DNA from: a virus
Length of the DNA stretch: 27,780 bases
Virus record (IMG/VR): IMGVR_UViG_3300042898_002918
Coordinates: 1 to 27,780 of that record
Direction: 5' to 3' (one strand)
The position numbers were made by a program, and so were the translations under genes. Position 1 is the first letter of the stretch. The number at the start of each line of letters is the position of its first letter. Of this stretch, positions 22,072 through 27,780 are shown one piece after another. The notes under the pieces are model-generated. The model saw only the letters and a list, made by a program, of their open reading frames with translations, was not told where the DNA came from and made no database searches.

Positions 22072-22965
22072 TTAATCGGATCCTTTCTTTTTCTTATCGG
22101 TTGTAGAATTCTTTTTTGACTTACCCTTAGACTTCTTAGGCGAAGCTAGCTTTGGAGTTGGTTTTGCTTTGGGAACATGAACTTTCCCATACTTAACGAA
22201 TTGATCGTCAGTATCATATATGATTGAAAGCTTATGGGGGAAAGGCTTAGTGAAAATAGTATCTACCTCACTATAGGTTTCCTTGACAACGTAAATTGTC
22301 TCTTCTGTTTGAGTATTATATACCTGTTCAACCATACAGAATGGTCCAGCTACACCCATATGGATATCACAAACTGAATCCATAACAGTATCTAGCAGTT
22401 GCTCACCATCAAGCTGAACTGAATCATCATCTGTGGGATCAAGAAGGCCAAGGCGACGAGCTAATGTATAGGCACCAAGTGCAGTTGGCTGACCACTGCC
22501 TGTAGCTTGGAAGGGCTCAGCGAGCAAAGTAACGCAAAGAAATGCGTCTACATGATAAAGATTACCACGATAGCCTACAAGTAGATTAAGATTGCTGGCT
22601 GGTAGTGGATCCATATCATCTGTGCCACGACCCTTGCTAACCATCTTACTCTGCATGCTAGCAGGAATAATCTCGTTAAGTACGTTATGAATGTAAGCAA
22701 TGTCGCTAACATCTTCCGGGCGGACTAGCTCGTAATAAGTATGCTGGAATAGCTGAGCATCTTTAAGAACGCCAGCGTAACCAAACATAATATCATCACG
22801 AATGAAAATCTTAGGCTGCTTAAGCATAAAGCCATAGTCAGCATAGCTAACACGGCTATCTGCCTTTAGTAGAACAGACTTAAGCAATGGATCAAGATCC
22901 ATGTTGGTAGGCATACCAGTAGTAGTATCAATACCTGTATTTGAATATCCTAGAATGCAAGTCAT
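22072..22965 (-). CDS. Proteasome/HslV-like Ntn hydrolase with Lys-rich tail
   Basis: A 297-aa protein with the N-terminal nucleophile hydrolase layout. MTCILGY would expose Thr2 after loss of Met (Cys3 is adjacent), like T1 of HslV and proteasome beta subunits. LLKADSRVS resembles the D17 region, KIFIRDDIMFGYAGVLKDA the K33 strand and the following G-x-AG-x-x-x-DA, and FQATGSGQPTALGAYTLARRL the GSG-x-x-x-A-L-G helix of HslV. The last 40 residues are a Lys/Ser/Pro-rich tail, likely disordered and possibly DNA- or partner-binding. It has a perfect Shine-Dalgarno. No unfoldase partner such as HslU is visible in this window, though host or MoxR ATPases might serve. Protease activity is not proven. 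Confidence 0.8.
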   Translation of the reverse strand: MTCILGYSNTGIDTTTGMPTNMDLDPLLKSVLLKADSRVSYADYGFMLKQPKIFIRDDIMFGYAGVLKDAQLFQHTYYELVRPEDVSDIAYIHNVLNEIIPASMQSKMVSKGRGTDDMDPLPASNLNLLVGYRGNLYHVDAFLCVTLLAEPFQATGSGQPTALGAYTLARRLGLLDPTDDDSVQLDGEQLLDTVMDSVCDIHMGVAGPFCMVEQVYNTQTEETIYVVKETYSEVDTIFTKPFPHKLSIIYDTDDQFVKYGKVHVPKAKPTPKLASPKKSKGKSKKNSTTDKKKKGSD

Positions 22966-22968
22966 CGG

Positions 22969-22976
22969 ACCTCCTT
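22969..22976 (-). promoter_or_regulatory. Perfect Shine-Dalgarno for the Ntn hydrolase gene
   Basis: AAGGAGGT lies 3 nt before ATG 22963-22965 and overlaps the stop of the upstream gene (TAAGGAGGT). It is the most complete Shine-Dalgarno seen here, suggesting that this gene, the first of the SpeD/GuaC-like cassette, is translated at a high rate. Confidence 0.75.
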
Positions 22977-23235
22977 ATCGTTTAAAACATACAATAACTT
23001 GTCCTGACTCTTTATCGTAAAGATACTCGGTGACAGAACATTGTAATAGATCAGCTAAAGATCTTAAAGTAAGATCAAGTTGCTTAGACCAGATAGAGCG
23101 ACGGAAATAAAGAGTTGCCTCATTTACCCCATCGTCTATCTGATTAAGCATAGGCGCATGTGCAATATAGATTGATTTCATTTCCAATACTGCAGCAAGT
23201 GCCTGGCAATTACTAGCAATTAGTAATTTATTCAT
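22975..23235 (-). CDS. Small hypothetical protein
   Basis: An 86-aa protein. I place the start at ATG 23233-23235, which overlaps the stop of the zinc-ribbon gene by 3 nt, rather than at the farther ATG 23272-23274; neither has a good ribosome-binding site, so coupling is likely. The sequence MNKLLIASNCQALAAVLEMK is helical, then strands IYIAHAPM, EATLYFRRSIW, and a helix with LTLRSLADLLQCS and a final strand GQVIVCFKR. It is probably a small alpha/beta fold. No family recognised. Confidence 0.65.
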   Translation of the reverse strand: MNKLLIASNCQALAAVLEMKSIYIAHAPMLNQIDDGVNEATLYFRRSIWSKQLDLTLRSLADLLQCSVTEYLYDKESGQVIVCFKR

Positions 23236-23437
23236 TAACGTCAATTGTTTTTTTACAATTGTAACACTGAGCATTGCGTGCTAGATAGATATAAGTGCAG
23301 AATTTTTTACAATATGGGCAAGTAAGGCCGTCATCCTCATTGGAATCTGGCTCTGCTACCCATCTTGCATTATTCTTTTGTGCGATGATTGCTTTAATTT
23401 GATGCTCAGTGAAATCTTGTCTGTAACTTCTAGACAT
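23228..23437 (-). CDS. Small zinc-ribbon protein
   Basis: A 69-aa protein with Cys40, Cys43, Cys47 (CPYCKKFC) and Cys58, Cys61 (CYNCKK), a two-knuckle zinc ribbon in the C-terminal half. The N-terminus (SRSYRQDFTEHQIKAIIAQK) is basic and helical. The start is taken at ATG 23435-23437; an upstream in-frame TTG without a ribosome-binding site is possible. AAGGA lies 13 nt upstream, a rather long spacing that would follow the stop of the 26-codon frame, suggesting coupling. Such small zinc proteins in phages often bind nucleic acid or partner proteins, but the target is unknown. Confidence 0.72.
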   Translation of the reverse strand: MSRSYRQDFTEHQIKAIIAQKNNARWVAEPDSNEDDGLTCPYCKKFCTYIYLARNAQCYNCKKTIDVNE

Positions 23438-23453
23438 AACTGCTAGTAAATCC

Positions 23454-23534
23454 TTAATTAAAGTTAACTGCAAAGATATAATTCTTTTTTGCAATTATTT
23501 TTGCTAATGCTCTTGCAAGCTCAATATCATTCAT
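23454..23534 (-). CDS. Possible 26-aa mini-gene
   Basis: A 26-codon frame in the gap before the zinc-ribbon gene. ATG 23532-23534 has AGGA at 5 nt, a good ribosome-binding site, and its TAA leads straight into the AAGGA used by the zinc-ribbon gene. It encodes MNDIELARALAKIIAKKNY and a short end, an amphipathic basic helix. It may be a real small protein or a leader frame whose translation opens the next start. Too short for confidence. Confidence 0.4.
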   Translation of the reverse strand: MNDIELARALAKIIAKKNYIFAVNFN

Positions 23535-23565
23535 AATAATCCTAAAATAAGATAACAGATTTTTA

Positions 23566-23862
23566 TTATTCTGATGCGTTATAAGCAGTCATCAGGAGAC
23601 CATAGCCTGCAATATCTTGCCATGGACTTTCACTGAATGCGTCTTTCTTATTAGCAATTCGAAATAACTTATCTACAATACGAACCGTCACCAAAAGGTC
23701 AACATATTGCTCTGGCCGGACGCCATCCGGGTACAAGACCCGAATGACATCACCAGCCTGAGAAAATGCATCACCATATGCCATGTTCTTTTGCGAAACT
23801 AGGGCTCCTAGGGTTTGAGCTACCCTTAGGATATCTTCTGAATTCAATGTCTCGGCGCTCAT
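23566..23862 (-). CDS. Small DUF6378-like phage protein
   Basis: A 98-aa protein of a kind common in phages. It has LVSQKNMAYGDAFSQAGDVI (21-40) followed by VDLLVTVRIVDKLFRIAN (54-71) and SPWQDIAGYGLLMTAY (79-94), matching the YGD ... RI-x-KLxRI ... D-x-AGY pattern of DUF6378/DUF1599-type proteins, which are linked to nucleotide-metabolism or modification modules but lack a clear function. The ATG has GGAGAG just upstream. Its first 92 nt lie inside the 3' end of the 23771 gene in another frame, a longer overlap than elsewhere here. Family call is by pattern memory. Confidence 0.7.
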   Translation of the reverse strand: MSAETLNSEDILRVAQTLGALVSQKNMAYGDAFSQAGDVIRVLYPDGVRPEQYVDLLVTVRIVDKLFRIANKKDAFSESPWQDIAGYGLLMTAYNASE

Positions 23863-24514
23863 ATTCTCTCCAACTAAAAAGATTGTAAGACCAGGGAATT
23901 TCTCTGAGACAACTAAGTATCTGATAAATAACTTTAGTAATTGATCTTACATTAGGGCATTCGCCTGTTCCATACTCTAGATCTTCTAGTGGAACAATTA
24001 CTTCATCCCGGTATAGAAGCTGACCTTCGACAAGAGAATAGATCTTAATTGATCTATCAGTGTCAGTTTCCTTGATATCTACTCGCCAGCAAAAAGGAGA
24101 AGAAGAATCTTCTAGCCTTGTTGCAGCAAGATTTCTACCAAGATACTTATTGTACTGATCCTCAGAGGAAGTAACAGCAAGACCAAAGTCGTAGGAAAAA
24201 TGTCCTACTTCCTTATATGCGATGCTAATACACCTCGCATCATACGCTTCAGTGGTAGAAAAACGCATGTACGAATCTTCAATGAGATCCGTGAGTCTTT
24301 GATCGTGTGTACTAAGCGTAGGACTGAAGTATTCAGTATTCCTAATCCTAAGCAACGACAATGCTCTTTGCTTATCTCTAGCAAAAGCTGAGAGAGATTT
24401 GATATGTCCTTCCACAGGTGTGCCAAAAAAATCCTTAGGCTCAGATACAGTAATATTTTGATCTCTACTAAACTCTCTAATAGCTAGAAGACTAGCGTAT
24501 TTAATGTCACTCAC
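23771..24514 (-). CDS. Hypothetical protein, GTG start
   Basis: A 247-aa protein of unknown family. It starts at GTG 24512-24514, supported by AGGAG 8 nt upstream; no nearby ATG fits better. It has strands and helices (FCWRVDIKETDTDRSIKIYS, VIVPLEDLEYGTGECPNVRS) but no recognisable motif. Its last 30 residues (REYERRDIEFRRYPKGSS and on) are basic, repeat-like and overlap the next gene by 92 nt in another frame, so the natural fold probably ends near LFSW and the extension was gained by loss of an earlier stop, or the overlap is functional. Confidence 0.68.
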   Translation of the reverse strand: MSDIKYASLLAIREFSRDQNITVSEPKDFFGTPVEGHIKSLSAFARDKQRALSLLRIRNTEYFSPTLSTHDQRLTDLIEDSYMRFSTTEAYDARCISIAYKEVGHFSYDFGLAVTSSEDQYNKYLGRNLAATRLEDSSSPFCWRVDIKETDTDRSIKIYSLVEGQLLYRDEVIVPLEDLEYGTGECPNVRSITKVIYQILSCLREIPWSYNLFSWREYERRDIEFRRYPKGSSNPRSPSFAKEHGIW

Positions 24515-24522
24515 AGTAGTTT

Positions 24523-24527
24523 CTCCT
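24523..24527 (-). promoter_or_regulatory. Shine-Dalgarno deciding the GTG start of the 23771 gene
   Basis: AGGAG stands 8 nt before GTG 24512-24514. No in-frame ATG near the start has a comparable site, so the GTG is preferred. Confidence 0.65.
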
Positions 24528-24551
24528 AAACTAAGGTAATTATAATAGTCG

Positions 24552-24812
24552 CTATGCGGGCATTAATTGTCCTTTGCGATATCTGAATAAAGCTAAACAA
24601 GTAAATTCGCTAATTACACCTGCAGCTATTGCCATAAATGACATTGAAATGCCAGTTATGAACAATAGATTTGCAATTGTAACCGTAGCATCAAATATGA
24701 ATTCATGTCTAAAGAAAAACTTTTGAATTCTTATTGGCAGCTTTGTAAATGTATGGTAGGTTGAATAACCTAATAATATCCCAAAGAATACAGCGGCTAG
24801 AATAGTTGCCAT
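24552..24812 (-). CDS. Small membrane protein
   Basis: An 86-aa protein with at least two hydrophobic helices: residues about 1-17 (MATILAAVFFGILLGYS) and a long stretch about 40-76 (ATVTIANLLFITGISMSFMA and following), which may be one or two helices, joined by a basic loop (PIRIQKFFFRHEF). ATG 24810-24812 has AAGG about 10 nt upstream. The first helix resembles a signal anchor. It could act in lysis or membrane remodelling, but no holin or antiholin motif can be claimed; an SLT enzyme lies upstream. Confidence 0.7.
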   Translation of the reverse strand: MATILAAVFFGILLGYSTYHTFTKLPIRIQKFFFRHEFIFDATVTIANLLFITGISMSFMAIAAGVISEFTCLALFRYRKGQLMPA

Positions 24813-24828
24813 AAATTAAGCCCTTGGG

Positions 24829-25356
24829 TTACTTCCTATTGCTGGTAACCTCAAAGGTTGAACTACCAATGCTAGAAAGATCAGTGAGAAAGGACTCGGC
24901 AAAGCGACGAGAGATTTCCTTACGCTCATTCTGAGTCCAAACGCTGGCAGTACTAGGTGAGATCCCCGCAAGTGCAGCAGCGATACGCGTTGAGTACTTA
25001 GTGGATACGGCATGGACTAGTGAACGATGCATAGGATGCACCTTGCCAGTACGCGTACGGTACTCACGAGCCTGGACGAGAGTCGTGATAACGTTATCAA
25101 AACGACCATCAGTCTTATTGCGGTTACGAACTAGATTAGTAAGAGCTGACGTTGAAATGTTCAAATCCTTACTAACCTGAGTGGTAGAAATACCACATGA
25201 GCGACCGATGTCACGGGCACGAACAGCAAAAGTCTCATTGCGAGTTGTGTTGTAGGTGTCAATGCTGCGCCAGTAAGCAGTAACATTGTACTCAGAAGTT
25301 GGACGAATATTCTCATTCTCGGTCTTCTGATTATTATTTGAATTATTATTGGACAT
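24829..25356 (-). CDS. Putative DNA-binding protein with two helix-turn-helix segments
   Basis: A 175-aa protein. After an Asn-rich leader (MSNNNSNNNQ) it has two helix-turn-helix-like stretches: SCGISTTQVSKDLNISTSAL (53-72) and STRIAAALAGISPSTASVW (122-140). Each has a short helix, a Gly/Ile turn and a Ser/Thr-rich second helix. Between them lies a basic segment (REYRTRTGKVHPMHR). The layout suggests a transcription regulator or DNA-packaging/origin-type binder. The family is not recognised. AAGG lies 7 nt before ATG 25354-25356. It is well conserved in base composition compared with its AT-rich neighbours. Possibly an early regulator of this block, by inference. Confidence 0.7.
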   Translation of the reverse strand: MSNNNSNNNQKTENENIRPTSEYNVTAYWRSIDTYNTTRNETFAVRARDIGRSCGISTTQVSKDLNISTSALTNLVRNRNKTDGRFDNVITTLVQAREYRTRTGKVHPMHRSLVHAVSTKYSTRIAAALAGISPSTASVWTQNERKEISRRFAESFLTDLSSIGSSTFEVTSNRK

Positions 25357-25370
25357 GTTTTAACCTTATA

Positions 25371-26003
25371 CTAATTATGTAAAGTATCAATAAGGGACAA
25401 TATTTGCAAAGATTCAAAATTTGAATTAACATCAAACTCGCTGAAGCACTTCTTATAATTAAACAAAGAGTCCTCAACGTTTTCTTCGGTAAAGAATTCT
25501 GGAGTCCGTTTCTTATAAATATATGGAATCAAAGAACTATACTCTCCTAAGATGAATGAATAGTCAAACAAATTCTGATTGATAAGATTTGTATAATCAA
25601 CAAACCTACCATCTAAAAGAAATAAATTGTTATAACTGGTAGATTCAATTGGGATTTTATCTTTATGAATAGCTTGGATAACTAAGAGATATGTATACAA
25701 ATCAATGTCAACCATGTGATATTGAGAATGTATATAAGTCTTATCTCCTGCTTTGGAATATCTTTCTGGGATAGCAACAATTGCAAAGTCTTTGGGGATC
25801 GACTGGCGATAGCGCTTGTAAGCCTCTTTGACAATTGGAGCAAATCCAATATCTTCTAGACTGCCAGATTCCAGGAAGTCTTTATCAGGAGGTCTCTGCT
25901 TAAGGCCAAAGACTCCTAAGAAATTACTAGAAGGTCTAGTCTTATACATAATCTTGCCAATGTTAGACTGTCTAATACTGGCAATTAACTTTTCAATTTG
26001 CAT
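25371..26003 (-). CDS. Hypothetical protein
   Basis: A 210-aa AT-rich gene of unknown family, with GAGGAG 4 nt before ATG 26001-26003, a strong ribosome-binding site. The protein has a basic N-terminus (MQIEKLIASIRQSNIGKIM), a central part with KDFAIVAIPERYSKAGD and HSQYHMVDIDLYTYLLVIQ, and an aromatic C-terminal half (FDYSFILGEYSSLIPYIYK). No catalytic or membrane motif is visible. Its stop (TAG) is 15 nt before the helix-turn-helix gene, and its start is 2 nt from the 26005 gene. Confidence 0.72.
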   Translation of the reverse strand: MQIEKLIASIRQSNIGKIMYKTRPSSNFLGVFGLKQRPPDKDFLESGSLEDIGFAPIVKEAYKRYRQSIPKDFAIVAIPERYSKAGDKTYIHSQYHMVDIDLYTYLLVIQAIHKDKIPIESTSYNNLFLLDGRFVDYTNLINQNLFDYSFILGEYSSLIPYIYKKRTPEFFTEENVEDSLFNYKKCFSEFDVNSNFESLQILSLIDTLHN

Positions 26004-26004
26004 T

Positions 26005-26586
26005 TTACTCCTCGAGATGTTTTGCTAAATTGTTTAATTCATCTAAACAAGACAAATCAAAAACAAAACGTTGAAACATCTTAGTCTTTCTAAATTGTTT
26101 ATCTAAAGTTAATATTTTATACTGACATATTTTATGCTTCTTACTAAGATCAAGAACAATATTCCTTATAGAATGATAGGTCGCATCGTCCCCATATTTA
26201 ATATAGTAGACGGTGTTTTCCTCCTCTATAAGGAATACGTTCTTTTTTCTAAAACTCTCGCTTGGATAAAAAACTATATTATGACCTAACTTAGCATGCA
26301 AATAAAAGAATATAGCTAGCTCTTGTGTCTGTGGCGTTAATTGGCGTTGGATGAGGGCTTTTTGTATATAGTTTTCTATAGCCGCATAGCTATTTAAATC
26401 ATAATAGTATTTATCTAAGTCTAAAGTATTTAGAGTACTTGGAAACTTAATATTGTTTAGGTCAACTATCGTATCATCGCTGACATAGTCAGTGGTATTT
26501 AAAACTTTAGTTGTAAACCATATTAGTATTTGCCAGAGTACTTGATCATTAGTCAAGCTGGGCGTATTTATCTTGTTGACGCTCAA
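26005..26586 (-). CDS. Hypothetical protein, TTG start
   Basis: A 193-aa AT-rich gene of unknown family. No ATG occurs in its N-terminal 160 codons. TTG 26584-26586 is supported by AGGAG 5 nt upstream, so I take it as the start; the gene overlaps the end of the transglycosylase gene by 38 nt. The sequence has helices (DQVLWQILIWFTTKVL, NYIQKALIQRQL) and strands (HNIVFYPSESF, TVYYIKYGDD). A basic part near the end (LTLDKQFRKTKMFQRFVF) may bind nucleic acid. No known motif. It forms a pair with the 25371 gene. Confidence 0.7.
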   Translation of the reverse strand: MSVNKINTPSLTNDQVLWQILIWFTTKVLNTTDYVSDDTIVDLNNIKFPSTLNTLDLDKYYYDLNSYAAIENYIQKALIQRQLTPQTQELAIFFYLHAKLGHNIVFYPSESFRKKNVFLIEEENTVYYIKYGDDATYHSIRNIVLDLSKKHKICQYKILTLDKQFRKTKMFQRFVFDLSCLDELNNLAKHLEE

Positions 26587-27094
26587 ACTGTCTCCTAAGT
26601 CTATAATGATTCTTCATATAAGCATATCCACGTTTGCCACAGTTAATGCCTTGGTTATAGTGACAAGGCCAGTCTTTGTGATAACGTTTCTTCAAATGCC
26701 TATAAGTATTTATGAATTCTTCAGTGCCGCTATAAGGGTCCTTAAGAAGCTCACAAGTCTCATCATATTCCATTTCACGCAATTCTTTATTAGGTAGCCA
26801 TTTAGGTATCTGTTGATACAGACCGCATTCGCCAGAAGAGCCAATTGCCTCTTTGGTAAATCTGCTTTCTTGGAATGCGACGGCTAGAACAATTGCTTTT
26901 TCTTCCTTGGATAATTCTTTGTCAATTGAAGTTTTTTCAATTGCATCCGAGATTAAGTATTTATCTGAATCAGAGATGTATTCATATTTATCCAAGATCC
27001 GATATGTGTCTGTTGCCCTTATTGCATCATACTCAATAAGATTTCTCATTGGTGTGATCCAAAATGACAGCAACATTAGTATTTTCGTAAGCAT
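26549..27094 (-). CDS. SLT-type lytic transglycosylase with hydrophobic N-terminus
   Basis: A 181-aa lysozyme-like enzyme that cleaves peptidoglycan. AFQESRFTKEAIG (73-85) holds the catalytic Glu76, GECGLYQQIP (88-97) is the second SLT motif, and CHYNQGINCGKRGYAYMKNH fits the AYNxG...Y motif. A short hydrophobic N-terminus (MLTKILMLLSFWITPM) looks like a signal peptide or anchor for export across the inner membrane. AAGGAG lies 4 nt before ATG 27092-27094. It could be the endolysin, a virion-entry enzyme or a cell-wall modifier; its place in a metabolic block with no tail genes favours an endolysin-like or host-modifying role. Confidence 0.83.
   Translation of the reverse strand: MLTKILMLLSFWITPMRNLIEYDAIRATDTYRILDKYEYISDSDKYLISDAIEKTSIDKELSKEEKAIVLAVAFQESRFTKEAIGSSGECGLYQQIPKWLPNKELREMEYDETCELLKDPYSGTEEFINTYRHLKKRYHKDWPCHYNQGINCGKRGYAYMKNHYRLRRQFERQQDKYAQLD
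26592..26596 (-). promoter_or_regulatory. Shine-Dalgarno deciding the TTG start of the 26005 gene
   Basis: AGGAG lies 5 nt before TTG 26584-26586, within the coding end of the transglycosylase gene. No ATG is available in the early part of the downstream frame, so this site supports the TTG as the real start. Confidence 0.65.
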
Positions 27095-27106
27095 TTTCTC
27101 CTTGTA

Positions 27107-27502
27107 TTACAATGCGCTAAACAACCCTCCTCCATTCGAATAGATTACCTTTTTCAAAGGGTACCAGCTAATGAGCTCTTCGCAGAGCGCACAAGGCTTA
27201 CTATTCTTAAGCTCAAGAGTGTTAGGTTGGACCCTAACTACATACAGACTAGCACCACTAAGGTCGCTAGTAGGGAATCCATGTAAACATGTCATCTCAG
27301 CGTGCATTGTATCTCTTAAGCTATTCGGGAAGTTATGCTTTAGGAAGGGTGAACCTTTGACCGTGTTAAAACCGGTACTAATGATTGTACCACCCTTAAT
27401 TAGGACTGCGCCATGGCAGAACCTTTCATAACTGGATCGTTTAGCTTGTTTAATAGCAACTCGAATATATCCTAGTTCTTTCTTACTCAGGTTATACTCC
27501 AT
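27107..27502 (-). CDS. Cytidine/deoxycytidylate deaminase family protein
   Basis: A 131-aa zinc-dependent deaminase. HAE (67-69) supplies the zinc His and catalytic Glu, and PCALC (103-107) the two zinc cysteines. FCHGAVLIKGGTIISTGFN is the family's first strand pair. Length is near that of dCMP deaminase and small cytidine deaminases; the fold around the motif fits a nucleotide deaminase rather than a tRNA enzyme. If dCMP is the substrate the product dUMP would feed ThyX. AAGGA lies upstream of ATG 27500-27502 with a longish spacer of about 10 nt. Substrate unproven. Confidence 0.88.
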   Translation of the reverse strand: MEYNLSKKELGYIRVAIKQAKRSSYERFCHGAVLIKGGTIISTGFNTVKGSPFLKHNFPNSLRDTMHAEMTCLHGFPTSDLSGASLYVVRVQPNTLELKNSKPCALCEELISWYPLKKVIYSNGGGLFSAL

Positions 27503-27514
27503 AAATTATTTTCC

Positions 27515-27780
27515 TTATTCGTAGTCTCTTAATGCTTTCGCATATGGAAACCTAGGTACCCCATCAGGGGTTAGATTGAAATATTGAATAGTTACCTGCT
27601 TACCTATAAGTGAATCCTTGTTCTCCCATAGTCTTACAAGATACTCATGGGGTCCCATAATATTACTATTAAAGTGGCGACCGTCTGACATGACCAGGGT
27701 AAATGCCCCAGCCATGCCAGACTTGTTCCCCTCGCCCTCAACAACGTTAACAATCTCATACTCGCTATCGATAAACTTCT
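27515..27780 (-). CDS. lig: ATP-dependent DNA ligase, C-terminal part (window edge)
   Basis: An open minus-strand frame enters from the right edge and ends at TAA 27515-27517, at least 87 codons. An internal ATG (27713-27715) is not the start, since the frame is open and homologous upstream of it (IVNVVEGEGNKSGMAGAFTL). The end GKQVTIQYFNLTPDGVPRFP followed by YAKALRDYE matches the OB-fold of ATP-dependent DNA ligases (GK.v.v.Y...T.dG..R.P...g.Rd). MSDGRHFNSNIMGPHEYLVR is the preceding part of that OB fold. The nucleotidyltransferase domain with the catalytic Lys lies beyond the window. It would seal nicks during replication. Confidence 0.85.
   Translation of the reverse strand, partial: KFIDSEYEIVNVVEGEGNKSGMAGAFTLVMSDGRHFNSNIMGPHEYLVRLWENKDSLIGKQVTIQYFNLTPDGVPRFPYAKALRDYE

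Noticed and set aside
24552-24812. Calling the small membrane protein a holin
   Set aside because: The number of helices and its place do not suffice; many phage membrane proteins look the same.
1-27780. Genome-wide recoding of TAG
   Set aside because: TAG ends several genes at natural places (4433, 15528, 24552, 25371), in some cases followed at once by a terminator or a ribosome-binding site, so it is a normal stop.
1-27780. tRNA, rRNA, CRISPR array or insertion sequence
   Set aside because: No cloverleaf, spaced direct repeat, transposase or terminal inverted repeat was seen on reading; coding frames fill nearly all the window.

Overview
This window looks like the replication, recombination and nucleotide-metabolism block of a large tailed double-stranded DNA phage. 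Every supported gene (about 42) lies on the minus strand. Genes are packed end to end with 1-8 nt gaps or short ATGA/TAATG-type overlaps. The mix of phage-typical functions (polymerase, RecA-like recombinase, PhoH, ThyX, ribonucleotide reductase, MoxR/VWA pair, lytic transglycosylase, ligase) with many unknown small genes fits a phage better than a chromosome. There are no tRNAs, no virion structural genes, no insertion sequences and no CRISPR array. The standard bacterial code is used: TAA, TGA and TAG all serve as stops. Shine-Dalgarno sequences of the AGGAGG type are common. The host cannot be named from this sequence.

Read in the direction of transcription (right to left), the layout is as follows. 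(1) 27780-23228: the C-terminal end of an ATP-dependent DNA ligase, a cytidine/deoxycytidylate-type deaminase, an SLT-type lytic transglycosylase with a hydrophobic N-terminus, two unrecognised AT-rich genes, a protein with two helix-turn-helix segments, a small membrane protein, an unknown gene whose 3' end is overprinted by a small DUF6378-like gene, a 26-codon mini-gene and a zinc-ribbon protein. (2) 23235-18837: an unknown gene, a proteasome/HslV-like Ntn hydrolase, S-adenosylmethionine decarboxylase, a CBS-less IMP dehydrogenase/GMP reductase family enzyme, two unknowns and a family 4 uracil-DNA glycosylase. (3) 18809-16836: two unknown proteins lying in the same frame and separated by one TAG codon, followed by a strong intrinsic terminator. 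(4) 16774-11223: a DnaJ-type zinc-finger protein, an N-anchored membrane protein, ThyX, several unknowns, a candidate Whirly/PUR-like single-strand-binding protein, a 49-aa membrane mini-protein and a SpoVG-domain protein with a disordered linker and acidic tip. (5) 11171-4433: a class II (B12-dependent) ribonucleotide reductase, a 65-aa protein, a RecA-like recombinase, a MoxR AAA+ ATPase, a VWA/metallopeptidase-like partner and PhoH, ending in a second terminator. (6) 4334-1: DNA polymerase III alpha encoded as two separate polypeptides with a small membrane-protein gene between them, then the start of a helix-turn-helix-like protein cut by the window edge.

Together these genes would make dNTPs (reductase, ThyX, deaminase), copy DNA (two-part Pol III alpha, ligase, candidate single-strand-binding proteins), recombine and repair it (RecA-like, uracil-DNA glycosylase) and adjust host metabolism or protein content (SpeD, GuaC-like, Ntn hydrolase, MoxR/VWA, PhoH).

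The most unusual features are the polymerase split, which falls inside the catalytic palm between the GS-rich motif and the catalytic aspartates; the contiguous Ntn hydrolase-SpeD-GuaC cassette; the SpoVG protein with an SSB-like architecture; and two terminators placed directly in front of the next gene with no visible room for a new promoter. All functional calls come from motif reading alone. No database search or structure prediction was run.
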